This document shows positions 35,971 to 44,159 of a DNA stretch of 64,000 nt, one piece after another. The notes under the pieces are model-generated. The model was given only the letters and a program-made list of their open reading frames with translations, was not told the origin of the DNA and searched no databases. The position numbers were made by a program, and so were the translations under genes. Numbering within the stretch: the first letter of the stretch is position 1; each line of letters opens with the position of its first letter. This DNA comes from Sphingopyxis sp. QXT-31 (GTDB lineage Bacteria; Pseudomonadota; Alphaproteobacteria; Sphingomonadales; Sphingomonadaceae), in assembly GCF_001984035.1 (NCBI RefSeq), contig NZ_CP019449.1, forward strand, positions 1,054,001-1,118,000, read 5' to 3'.

Positions 35971-38262
35971 ATGGCGACCAGCGCTCCCTTGGCGAACGAC
36001 AGCGATTCCGGCGGACAGAACGTGCGCGCCAAGGCCTGGCAGTTCGCAGTGCCCGAATATTATGCGCTCGCGGTGATGCTCAGCGTCGGCATTGCAACCT
36101 ATATCTTCGTCACTGGCGACGCGCAGAGCGACCGGCTGCTCACCCCCGCGCTCGTCGCCGCGATCATGGTCGCGAACCTGCTGCCCGCCATGACCCTCAT
36201 TGTGCTTGCGGGCAGTCGGATCGCGCGCGCGCGCGCCACCAGTTCGATGGCGGGGGGCAACGGTCGCCTTCACGTCCGCCTCGTCGCGCTCTTTTCGCTG
36301 ATCGCCGCAACGCCGACGATGCTCGTCGTAATCTTCGCGTCCTTGCTCTTCCAGCTCGGCGTCGATTTCTGGTTCTCGGACCGCTCGCGCGGCATGTTTG
36401 AAAATGCCGCCAGCCTCGCGCAGGGCTATTATCAGGAAAACCAGCGTGAGGTCGTTGCGAATACCGAAAAGATGGCGCAGGATCTCGGCGCCATCCTGAC
36501 GCGCTTCCCGATCGATGGCCCCGATTTCGCCGACTATTATCTGCAGCAGGTCGTCGTCCGGAACCTCAATGAATCGGCGATCATCGAGGTCGGTGCCGAT
36601 GGCGTCGCGCGCACTGCCGCGATGATCGACCCCGACAATCGCGACGCCGAAGCGCGGATCACGCCCGAGATGGTCGCGCGGCTCGACAGCGGCGAAAAGG
36701 TGATCGCCTCGCGCCAGCAGGACCGAATCGAAGCGGCGACCAGGCTGCCCGGCCGCACGCGCGCCTATCTCTACGCCTCGCGCGACGCCAATGTCCTCGG
36801 TTTTCAGCAGTCGGTGCGCGCCGGCACCGTGCTGGCGGATTACAACGCGCTGTTCCAGCGCTCGCAGTTGCTCCAGCTCCAGTTCAACGGTGCGCTCTAT
36901 CTCGGCGCTTTGCTGTTGCTCGCGCTTGCCGTGATCGCGGCGATCGTCGTTGCCGATCGCATCGTGCGCCCGCTCGGCACGCTCGTCGGCGCGACGCGCA
37001 CCGCCGCGGGCGGCGACCTGTCGGTGCGCGTCACGCCGACCGCGCACGACGACGAAATTTCAGTTCTTGCCAACGCCTTTAACCGCATGACTGAGCAGAT
37101 CCAGGGCCAGACCCATGCGCTCGTCAGCGCCAACGAACAGATCGAGGCGCGGCGCAGCTTTATCGAGGCGGTGCTCAGCGGCGTGTCGTCGGCGGTCGTG
37201 TCGGTCGACGCCGATCATCGCATCCTGCTCGTCAACGCAGCCGCCGAGCGGCTGATCGGCAGCGGCGCCGAGGAACTCACCGGGCGCCCGCTCGCCGAGG
37301 TCGCGCCCGAACTCGCGCGGCTGATCACCGGCGACGAGCGCGAGGCCGTGGTCCAGCTCGCGCGCAAGGAAGCCGAGCCGGCGACGCTCGCGGCCAAGGC
37401 CGTCGCGCAGGGCGACGGCTTCGTGCTCAGCTTCGAGGATATCACCCAGCAATTGCTCGACCAGCGCCGCGCGGCCTGGTCCGACGTCGCGCGCCGCATC
37501 GCGCACGAGATCAAGAATCCGCTCACCCCGATCCAGCTCGCCGCCGAACGCCTCCAGCGCCGCTTCGGCGACAAGGTCGAGGGCGACCAGGCGACCTTCC
37601 GCAAGCTCACCGACACGGTGATCCGCCAGGTCCACGACATGCGGCGCATGGTCGACGAATTTTCCAGCTTCGCGCGCATGCCCAAACCGACCTTCGGCGT
37701 CGAGGACGTCCGCGACATATTGAAGCAGGCGGTGTTCCTCTTCGAGGTGGCCAAGCCCGATATCGAATTCGGCGTCACCATCCCCAACGAGATCGAACCC
37801 CTCGTCTGCGACCGCCGCCTTCTGTCACAGGCCCTAACGAACATCGTCAAGAATGCCGTGGAAGCGATTGAAGAAAATACCAAAAATTCCGAAACTTCAC
37901 CGATAGGCCACATCCACGCCACCCTCGATATGGGGAAGGGTGGCGAAATGACGATCAGCATCACCGACGACGGCATCGGCCTCCCCGAAGCCCGCGACAG
38001 CATCGCCGAGCCCTATATGACCACGCGCCAGGGCGGCACGGGTCTCGGGCTCGCGATCGTCAAGAAGATCGTCGAGCAACATTATGGCGAGCTCGAATTC
38101 GCCGACAATCCCGCAGGGCAGGGGACGCGCGTCACGCTGACGCTCCACCCCGACCGCCTGCGCCCGCTGATGGGGCGCGGCGCCGACACCATGACAGGGC
38201 AGGCTGAAACGGTCCCCGGACGCTTCCGGAACCGCCAGGACAGAGAAGAATATGGCGCTTGA
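35971..38262 (+). CDS. ntrY: Nitrogen regulation sensor histidine kinase NtrY
   Basis: A 763-residue membrane kinase. Several N-terminal helices (ALAVMLSVGIATYIFVT, LVAAIMVANLLPAMTLIVLA, LVALFSLIAATPTMLVVIFA) and another before the HAMP domain (ALYLGALLLLALAVIAAIVV) flank a periplasmic sensor region. Then follow HAMP (RPLGTLVGATRTAAGGDLSV), a PAS domain (VVSVDADHRILLVNAAAERL), the H-box H512 in RRIAHEIKNPLTPIQLAAER, and a full ATPase domain (NIVKNAVEAI, DDGIGLPE, TGLGLAIVKKI). NtrY-NtrX controls nitrogen, envelope and respiration genes in alphaproteobacteria. The ATG at 35971 is preceded by AGGGA; an upstream in-frame ATG at 35941 is less likely. Confidence 0.93.
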   Translation: MATSAPLANDSDSGGQNVRAKAWQFAVPEYYALAVMLSVGIATYIFVTGDAQSDRLLTPALVAAIMVANLLPAMTLIVLAGSRIARARATSSMAGGNGRLHVRLVALFSLIAATPTMLVVIFASLLFQLGVDFWFSDRSRGMFENAASLAQGYYQENQREVVANTEKMAQDLGAILTRFPIDGPDFADYYLQQVVVRNLNESAIIEVGADGVARTAAMIDPDNRDAEARITPEMVARLDSGEKVIASRQQDRIEAATRLPGRTRAYLYASRDANVLGFQQSVRAGTVLADYNALFQRSQLLQLQFNGALYLGALLLLALAVIAAIVVADRIVRPLGTLVGATRTAAGGDLSVRVTPTAHDDEISVLANAFNRMTEQIQGQTHALVSANEQIEARRSFIEAVLSGVSSAVVSVDADHRILLVNAAAERLIGSGAEELTGRPLAEVAPELARLITGDEREAVVQLARKEAEPATLAAKAVAQGDGFVLSFEDITQQLLDQRRAAWSDVARRIAHEIKNPLTPIQLAAERLQRRFGDKVEGDQATFRKLTDTVIRQVHDMRRMVDEFSSFARMPKPTFGVEDVRDILKQAVFLFEVAKPDIEFGVTIPNEIEPLVCDRRLLSQALTNIVKNAVEAIEENTKNSETSPIGHIHATLDMGKGGEMTISITDDGIGLPEARDSIAEPYMTTRQGGTGLGLAIVKKIVEQHYGELEFADNPAGQGTRVTLTLHPDRLRPLMGRGADTMTGQAETVPGRFRNRQDREEYGA

Positions 38263-39625
38263 TATTTTGATCGTCGACGACGAGCGCGACATTTGCGAGC
38301 TGGTCGCCGGCGTCATGGAAGACGAAGGTTATGAGGCGCGCACCGCGTCGGACAGCGATGCCGCACTCGAGGCGATCCGCCAGCGGCGGCCGTCGCTCGC
38401 GCTGATCGACGTCTGGCTGCAGGGTTCGCGGCTCGATGGGCTGGGGCTGGTCGAGGCGATCAAGGCGTTCGACCCGACACTGCCGATCATCGTGATTTCG
38501 GGGCACGGCGGGCTCGACACCGCGGTCGCCGCGATCCGCCGCGGCGCCTTCGACTTCATCGAAAAGCCGTTCGAGGCCGAACGCCTGCTCCACCTCGTCG
38601 CGCGCGCGACCGAGAGCGAGCGGCTGAAGTTCGAATATGAGCGCCTCCGCGAACGCGCCGGCCCTGCCGACGAACTCACCGGGTCGAGCGCGGCGATCAA
38701 CAATGTCCGCGCGACACTGAAGCGCGTCGCGGGTACCGGCAGCCGCGTGCTGATCACCGGCGCCGCGGGGGTCGGCAAGGAGGTCGCGGCGCGCGTGCTA
38801 CACGGCTGGAGCGGGCGCCAGACCGCGCCCTTCCGTGTCATCTCCTCGGCGCGGATGGATCCAGAGACCGTCGAGGCCGAGTTGTTCGGCGCCGAGGGCG
38901 AGGATGGCGCGATCCGCGTCGGCCTGCTCGAACAGGCGCATGGCGGCACGCTCTTCCTCGACGAGGTCGCCGACATGCCGCTGACCACCCAAGGCAAGAT
39001 CCTGCGGGTACTGACCGACCAGAGCTTCACCCGCGTTGGCGGCCGCACCATGATCCGCGTCGACGTGCGCATCATCTCGGGCTCGGCGCGCGACCTGATG
39101 ACCGAGATCGCCGAGGGGCGTTTTCGCGAGGACCTTTATTACCGGCTCAACGTCGTGCCTGTGCATATCCCGTCGCTGCGCGAGCGGCGCGACGACATCG
39201 CCTCGCTCTGCGAACATTTCGTGAGCCGCTACGCCGCCGATCGCCACGCGCCGCCGCCGGAGATCAGCGCCGAGGCGATGGCCGCGCTCCAGGCGCACGA
39301 CTGGCCGGGCAATGTCCGCGAGCTGCGCAATGTGATCGAGCGCGTGATGATCCTGGCGCCCAGCGACCGGCTGGGGCGGATCGACGCCGACATGCTGCCC
39401 GCCGAACTGGTGCGCGGCGGCACCGACATCCTGCCCAACGCCGAATCGATCACTGCGATCCCGCTCAAGGAAGCGCGCGAGAATTTCGAGCGCGAATATC
39501 TGCGCATCCAGATCAACCGCTTCTCGGGTAATATCTCGCGCACCGCGACCTTCATCGGCATGGAGCGCTCGGCGCTGCACCGGAAGCTGAAGCTTTTGGG
39601 TTTGACCGATAATTCGGAAGAGTGA
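38252..39625 (+). CDS. ntrX: Response regulator NtrX (lacking the GAFTGA loop)
   Basis: A 457-residue protein whose start overlaps ntrY by 11 nt. The receiver domain has LIVDDERDICELV and phosphoacceptor D53 (ALIDVWLQGS). The AAA+ domain has a Walker-A-like GAAGVGKE and GGTLFLDEVADMPL, but the loop between ELFGAE and GLLEQAHGG lacks GAFTGA, so it should not open sigma-54 promoters; this is usual for NtrX. The C-terminus is a Fis-type helix-turn-helix (NISRTATFIGMERSALHRKL). It is the presumed target of NtrY. Confidence 0.93.
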   Translation: MALDILIVDDERDICELVAGVMEDEGYEARTASDSDAALEAIRQRRPSLALIDVWLQGSRLDGLGLVEAIKAFDPTLPIIVISGHGGLDTAVAAIRRGAFDFIEKPFEAERLLHLVARATESERLKFEYERLRERAGPADELTGSSAAINNVRATLKRVAGTGSRVLITGAAGVGKEVAARVLHGWSGRQTAPFRVISSARMDPETVEAELFGAEGEDGAIRVGLLEQAHGGTLFLDEVADMPLTTQGKILRVLTDQSFTRVGGRTMIRVDVRIISGSARDLMTEIAEGRFREDLYYRLNVVPVHIPSLRERRDDIASLCEHFVSRYAADRHAPPPEISAEAMAALQAHDWPGNVRELRNVIERVMILAPSDRLGRIDADMLPAELVRGGTDILPNAESITAIPLKEARENFEREYLRIQINRFSGNISRTATFIGMERSALHRKLKLLGLTDNSEE

Positions 39626-39754
39626 AGTCCAACGCTTCATGGCTTTGCGCTAGACCTGCGCTGCGCTTTGTCGCATATTGCGCACGCCAAGGCGAAGGCA
39701 ACGGGCCGAAACGGGCCGTCCAGCGGTTTTTGCCGCCAAGAACAGGAGGCCAAT

Positions 39755-40246
39755 GTGTCCGATAAAAACCAGAATCTCCAGGATCTCTTCCTCAACGCCC
39801 TGCGACGCAGCAAGACACCGGTGACGATGTTCCTCGTCAAAGGCGTCAAACTGCAGGGAATCATCACCTGGTTCGACAATTTCTCGTTGCTGCTGCGCCG
39901 CGACGGGCAGTCGCAGCTCGTCTACAAGCACGCGATTTCGACGGTCATGCCCTCGCATGATTTCGACCTCGCCTCGCTCGGCAACGACATTCGCGAGGCG
40001 CCGGCGAGCAAGGGCAAGGCGCTGCAGGACGTGTTCCTCAACGCGGTGCGCAAGTCGGACGAATCGGTGACGATGTTCCTCGTCAACGGCGTGATGCTCC
40101 AGGGCGACATCGTCGCTTTCGACCTGTTCTGCATGTTGCTCGAGCGCGAGCGGCAGGTGCAGCTGGTCTACAAGCACGCCATCTCGACGGTGCAGCCCAA
40201 CGGGCCGATCAACCTGAGCGACAGCGAGCCCGAAGGCGACGCCTGA
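39755..40246 (+). CDS. hfq: Hfq with two tandem Sm-like domains
   Basis: A 163-residue protein containing two complete Hfq domains. Domain 1 (residues ~5-66) has [33 protein letters not shown] and YKHAISTV; domain 2 (~88-147) has [33 protein letters not shown] and YKHAISTV. A typical alphaproteobacterial Hfq has one domain (~80 residues) and forms a hexamer, so this may assemble as a trimer of fused pairs. Domain 2 replaces the distal-face Lys by Met (VMLQG) and its rim is less basic (RKSDE), so the two halves may differ in RNA preference. A GTG start with perfect AGGAGG upstream. It lies 129 nt after ntrX and 8 nt before hflX. Confidence 0.95.
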   Translation: MSDKNQNLQDLFLNALRRSKTPVTMFLVKGVKLQGIITWFDNFSLLLRRDGQSQLVYKHAISTVMPSHDFDLASLGNDIREAPASKGKALQDVFLNAVRKSDESVTMFLVNGVMLQGDIVAFDLFCMLLERERQVQLVYKHAISTVQPNGPINLSDSEPEGDA

Positions 40247-40254
40247 TCGATATC

Positions 40255-41598
40255 GTGGCCGAAAGCGAAGAGGTAACCCGCGGCGCGACCGCGGTGCTGA
40301 TTGTGCCCGAATGGCACGGGCAGCGCCTGTCGCGCGACCTCGACGCGCGCGCCGAGGAGGCCAAGGGGCTCGCACTCGCGATCGGGCTCGAGGTCGTGGC
40401 GGTATTCCCGCTTCGGCTGCGGCAGACGCGCGCGGCGACCCTGCTTGGCGTCGGGCAGATTGACGCCATTAAAGCTGAGATCGGGGAAGGGGCCGCGCAA
40501 CTCGTCATCGTCGACGCGGCGCTGACCGCGATCCAGCAGCGCAACCTGGAGACGGCGTTCGGCACCAAGGTCATCGACCGCACGGGATTGATCCTCGAAA
40601 TCTTCGGCGAGCGTGCCGCGACGGCCGAGGGGCGGCTGCAGGTCGAGTTGGCGCATCTCGATTATCAGGCGGGGCGGCTGGTGCGCAGCTGGACCCATCT
40701 CGAGCGCCAGCGCGGCGGCTTCGGCTTCCTCGGCGGGCCGGGCGAGACGCAGATCGAGGCCGACAGGCGGATGATCCGCAACCGCATGGCGCGCATCCGC
40801 AAACAGCTGGAAGACGCACGGCGCACACGGCAGTTGCAGCGCTCGAAACGCCAGCGTGCGCCGTGGCCCGTGGTCGCGCTCGTCGGTTATACCAACGCCG
40901 GAAAATCGACCTTTTTCAATCGCCTGACGGGAAGTGACGTCATGGCGGAAGACATGCTCTTCGCGACGCTCGACCCGACGATGCGCGAGATACGGCTGCC
41001 CGGCATCGACAAGGCCATCCTGTCCGACACCGTCGGCTTCGTCTCTGACCTGCCGACCGAATTGGTCGCGGCCTTCCGCGCGACGCTGGAGGAGGTCACC
41101 ACCGCCGACCTGATCGTCCACGTCCGCGACATCGTCCACCCCGACAGCGAGGCGCAATATGCCGATGTCGTTGCGATCCTCAATTCGCTGGGCGTCAACG
41201 GGCCACAGGACGGCGGGGAAGGGGGCGCGGATACTCCCGACGTCATCCCGCAGATCGAGATCTGGAACAAGATCGACACCGCCGATCCCGAACATCGCGC
41301 GCAAATTGCCGAGATGGCGGCGCGGCGGACGGACGTCGCGATGATTTCGGCGGTGACCGGCGAGGGCGTCGAGGGCGCGCGCACGCTCATGGCGTCACGC
41401 CTGACCGCGCTGCACAAGGTTCAGCGCATCTTCCTGCGCTACGAAAAGGGCGAAGCGGCGGCGTGGCTTCACGCGCGCGGCGAAGTGCTGAGCGATACGC
41501 CCGAAGGCGAGGGGCATGTGCTGACGGTGCGGCTGGACCCGGCGGATGCGGCGCGCTTCGAGCGATTGTGGCCGACGGAGACTACTCCGACGCCTTGA
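40255..41598 (+). CDS. hflX: Ribosome-associated GTPase HflX
   Basis: A 447-residue GTPase starting with GTG. The N-terminal domain contains LGVGQIDAIKAEI and VELAHLDYQAGRLVRSWTHL, then GGFGFLGGPGETQIEADRR; the GTPase domain has the P-loop GYTNAGKST at 211-219, DTVGFV (G3), and NKID (G4). It splits or rescues stalled ribosomes. An insertion of ~15 Gly/Asp residues before NKID is visible. Linkage to hfq is the classical hfq-hflX order. It converges on mazG with a 17-nt overlap. Confidence 0.95.
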   Translation: MAESEEVTRGATAVLIVPEWHGQRLSRDLDARAEEAKGLALAIGLEVVAVFPLRLRQTRAATLLGVGQIDAIKAEIGEGAAQLVIVDAALTAIQQRNLETAFGTKVIDRTGLILEIFGERAATAEGRLQVELAHLDYQAGRLVRSWTHLERQRGGFGFLGGPGETQIEADRRMIRNRMARIRKQLEDARRTRQLQRSKRQRAPWPVVALVGYTNAGKSTFFNRLTGSDVMAEDMLFATLDPTMREIRLPGIDKAILSDTVGFVSDLPTELVAAFRATLEEVTTADLIVHVRDIVHPDSEAQYADVVAILNSLGVNGPQDGGEGGADTPDVIPQIEIWNKIDTADPEHRAQIAEMAARRTDVAMISAVTGEGVEGARTLMASRLTALHKVQRIFLRYEKGEAAAWLHARGEVLSDTPEGEGHVLTVRLDPADAARFERLWPTETTPTP

Positions 41599-42358
41599 CC
41601 GCCTGCCAATGCGCTTCCTGCGCGCCGAGCGACAGGCCCTGCAGCGATCCGCCGGCGCGGGCTTCCATGGCGGCAAAGCGCCGCTCGAATTTCAGATTGG
41701 CGTCGCGCAGCGCACCCTCGGCATCGACGCCGAGCTTGCGCGCGTAGTTGACGACGGCCAAGAGCAGGTCGCCGACCTCTTCATGCCGGTGCGCGTCGTC
41801 GGTAGCGGCGGCCACCTCGGCGAGTTCCTCGGCGATCTTGTCGCGCGGACCTTCGGTATCGGGCCAGTCGAAACCGACGCGCGCGGCCCGTCCTTGCAGC
41901 TTCTGCGCGCGCAGCAGCGCGGGCAGCGACAGCGCGACGCCGTCGAGCGCCCCTTTGGGGCCGTCCGCGGCGCGCTCGTTCGCCTTGATTGCCTCCCATT
42001 GCTGCCGCACGTCGGACGTCGTGGCGTCGCCGAAGATATGCGGGTGGCGGCGTTCCATCTTGGCGGAGATGGCGTTTGCGACGTCGTCGAAGGTGAAGAG
42101 TCCGTCGTCGGCCGCGATCTGCGCGTGGAAGACGACCTGGAGCAGCAGGTCGCCGAGCTCGTCGCAGATCGCCGCGGGATCGCCGCCGGCGATCGCGTCG
42201 GCGACCTCATAGGCTTCCTCGATCGTGTAAGGCGCGATGGTCGAGAAGTCCTGCGCCAGATCCCATTCGCAGCCGCCGTCGGGGTTGCGCAGCTGGCGCA
42301 TGACGGCGAGCAGGCGATCGATGGGGGAAGCGGGGGAAACGGGTCCGTCTGCGGCCAT
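41582..42358 (-). CDS. mazG: Nucleoside triphosphate pyrophosphohydrolase MazG
   Basis: A 258-residue protein with two MazG folds. The first includes LRNPDGGCEWDLAQDFSTIA followed by PYTIEEAYEVADAI and DELGDLLLQVVFHAQIA; the second has EELAEVAAATDDAHRHEEVG with DLLLAVVNYARKLG. EExxE and ExxD acidic ligands are present in both. It hydrolyses NTPs and lowers (p)ppGpp-type stress signals. ATG 42358 is chosen; an in-frame GTG one codon upstream is possible. It converges on hflX. The region just upstream carries an AT-rich palindrome that may be its promoter. Confidence 0.92.
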   Translation of the reverse strand: MAADGPVSPASPIDRLLAVMRQLRNPDGGCEWDLAQDFSTIAPYTIEEAYEVADAIAGGDPAAICDELGDLLLQVVFHAQIAADDGLFTFDDVANAISAKMERRHPHIFGDATTSDVRQQWEAIKANERAADGPKGALDGVALSLPALLRAQKLQGRAARVGFDWPDTEGPRDKIAEELAEVAAATDDAHRHEEVGDLLLAVVNYARKLGVDAEGALRDANLKFERRFAAMEARAGGSLQGLSLGAQEAHWQAVKASE

Positions 42359-42369
42359 CACTTTATCCG

Positions 42370-42383
42370 ATAATATATATTAT
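42370..42383 (-). promoter_or_regulatory. AT-only palindrome (promoter or operator) upstream of mazG
   Basis: ATAATATATATTAT is a perfect 14-bp palindrome without a single G or C, in a region otherwise well over 60% GC. It ends 11 nt upstream of the mazG ATG. On the minus strand it includes TATTAT-like hexamers suitable as a -10 box, giving a very short leader, or it could bind a symmetric regulator. Basis is position and composition only. Confidence 0.5.
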
Positions 42384-42434
42384 GTTAAATTGAATGACGG
42401 GGTCGAGGGACGAGCGGTTTCGCGTGTCCCACGC

Positions 42435-42608
42435 TTATGTCACCGCCTGCCACGTCCGGATTACCAGGAACACCAACCCGAAGATCGCGACCCACGCGAG
42501 CGCCATCTTGACCCAGTCCTTCATCGGCAACTGGCGCGCGACGAGCGCACTTATCACCAGCGCCAGCGAGCCGATGGCCCAGACCAGGCCCGTCGCCATA
42601 TCGTTCAT
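42435..42608 (-). CDS. Small two-helix membrane protein coupled to the MBL hydrolase gene
   Basis: A 57-residue protein, MNDMATGLVWAIGSLALVIS at the N-terminus, with two membrane helices (LVWAIGSLALVISALVA and MALAWVAIFGLVFLVIRTW) joined by a short charged loop RQLPMKDWVK. Its ATG overlaps the stop of the MBL gene (ATGA), which is strong evidence for translation in the same operon. The gene is too short for most gene-finding cut-offs. No family is recognised. It is the last gene of the minus-strand run; the 76 nt between it and mazG hold the mazG promoter. Confidence 0.7.
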   Translation of the reverse strand: MNDMATGLVWAIGSLALVISALVARQLPMKDWVKMALAWVAIFGLVFLVIRTWQAVT

Positions 42609-43369
42609 AGCTGCACCTCCAGCCCGTCATAGCCGGGCTCGATCCCCGGCGGCAATTCGCTGACTAGGTCGTCATAATCCATCGTATTGTCCATATGCGT
42701 GATGATCGCGCGCGGACTGCCGACCTTCTCGAGCGCCGCGAGCGTCATCGCCAGATGCGGATGCGTCGGATGCGGATAGCGGCGCAGCGCGTCGATCACG
42801 AACAGGTCAACGCCCTGAAAGAAGTCGACCATCTCGTCGGTGAACTTCGAAAAATCAGTGGCATAGCCGATCTTGTGCGCACCGTCGCTGAAGATGAGTC
42901 CGCTCGCCTTGATCGGGCCGTGCGGCATTTCGATCGCCGACACCTCGATCGGACCGATCGATTGATGGTCGAGCAGGTCAATGGGATCGACCGATGCCGG
43001 ATAGCCGGCATTCCCGGCAAAGGCGTAGGTAAAGCGCCATTTGAGCGTGTCGAGCACATGGTCGCGCGCATAGCAGGGCACCGCCGAGCCGCGCAGGTGC
43101 ATCACCTGGCGCAAATCATCGAGCCCGTGGGTGTGGTCGGCATGCTCGTGCGTCCAGATCACGGCATCAACCTCGCCCACCTCGGCGGCGAGCAACTGCA
43201 GTCGCATGTCGGGGCTGGTGTCGATCAGGATGCGGAAGCCGCCAAGCGAAATCAGGATCGAGGCACGGCTGCGCAGATTGCGCGGGTTGTCGGGATCACA
43301 CTGGCCCCAGTCATTGCCGAGCCGCGGCACGCCCGACGAGGTGCCGCAGCCGAGGATGCGGACTTTCAT
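42605..43369 (-). CDS. MBL-fold metallo-hydrolase (PhnP-like)
   Basis: A 254-residue metallo-β-lactamase-fold enzyme. The N-terminus MKVRILGCGTSSGVPRLGND with WGQCDP and the motif WTHEHADHTHGLDDLR (HxHxDH) match PhnP-type phosphodiesterases, and MPHGPIKASG, ATDFS and IITHMDNTMDYDDL follow. E. coli PhnP hydrolyses cyclic phosphates; the substrate here is unknown. The start at 43369 is by family alignment. It lies 13 nt downstream of tatD in the same direction. Confidence 0.88.
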   Translation of the reverse strand: MKVRILGCGTSSGVPRLGNDWGQCDPDNPRNLRSRASILISLGGFRILIDTSPDMRLQLLAAEVGEVDAVIWTHEHADHTHGLDDLRQVMHLRGSAVPCYARDHVLDTLKWRFTYAFAGNAGYPASVDPIDLLDHQSIGPIEVSAIEMPHGPIKASGLIFSDGAHKIGYATDFSKFTDEMVDFFQGVDLFVIDALRRYPHPTHPHLAMTLAALEKVGSPRAIITHMDNTMDYDDLVSELPPGIEPGYDGLEVQL

Positions 43370-43382
43370 GACGAATGTGACG

Positions 43383-44159
43383 TCATGGCGCCGCCTTGAA
43401 GAAAAGCTTGTAAAAATTGAGACTTGTCGCCTCGCCCAGCGTCTCGCGATCCTCGCCGCGCAGGTCCGCGAGGAAGGACAGGGTGTCGGCAACGAAGGCC
43501 GGCTCGCCGGTCTTGCCGCGGTGCGGGACGGGGGCGAGGAAGGGGGAGTCGGTTTCGATCAGCAGCCGGTGCTGCGGCAGCCATCTGGCGGTCGCCTGGA
43601 GATCGGCGGCGTTCTTGAAGGTCACGATGCCCGAGATCGAGATATAGAGGCCGAGTTCGAGCGCTTGGCGCGCAAAGTCGTCACTGGCGGTGAAGCAGTG
43701 GATAACGCCGGGGAAGACCGCCCTGTCCATCTCTTCGCCGAGCAGCGCGAGCGTATCGGCTTCGGCATCGCGGGTGTGGACGATCACCGGGAGGCCGGTC
43801 GCCTGCGACGCGTGGATATGGCGGCGGAAGCTGTCCTGCTGCCGCGCGCGGTCGCTCTTGTCGTAATAATAGTCGAGCCCGGTCTCGCCGATGCCGATCA
43901 CGCGCGGATGCGCCGCGCGCTCGACGAGCTTCGCAGTATCGACGTCGGGATGGTTGTCGGCGTCGTGCGGGTGGATGCCGACGCTGGCCCAGACATCGTC
44001 ATTCGCTTCGGCGGCGGCGAGCACATCGTCCCACTCGCTTTCGCGCGTCGCGATGTTGAGCATCGCGGTGACGCCCTTCGCCCGCGCGCGCGCCAGCACA
44101 TCGCCCTGCTGCTCGGCAAGCCCCTTGTAATTGAGGTGGCAGTGCGAATCGACGAGCAT
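43383..44159 (-). CDS. tatD: TatD family metal-dependent DNase
   Basis: A 258-residue TIM-barrel hydrolase. Metal ligands: DSHCHLNY (H6, H8), VGIHPHDAD, GIGETGLDYYYDKS (Glu), LPVIVHTRDAEADTL, GVIHCFTAS and LLIETDSPFLAPVPHRGK (Asp). TatD enzymes are exonucleases linked to DNA repair and D-aminoacyl-tRNA or protein quality control. Its start codon touches the metG stop (TAATG). The metG-tatD-MBL order is conserved in alphaproteobacteria. Confidence 0.93.
   Translation of the reverse strand: MLVDSHCHLNYKGLAEQQGDVLARARAKGVTAMLNIATRESEWDDVLAAAEANDDVWASVGIHPHDADNHPDVDTAKLVERAAHPRVIGIGETGLDYYYDKSDRARQQDSFRRHIHASQATGLPVIVHTRDAEADTLALLGEEMDRAVFPGVIHCFTASDDFARQALELGLYISISGIVTFKNAADLQATARWLPQHRLLIETDSPFLAPVPHRGKTGEPAFVADTLSFLADLRGEDRETLGEATSLNFYKLFFKAAP

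Noticed and set aside
42385..42630. An 81-residue open frame in a different register overlapping the small membrane protein
   Set aside because: Arg/Asp-rich without helices; the ATGA-coupled frame with two helices is the better reading.
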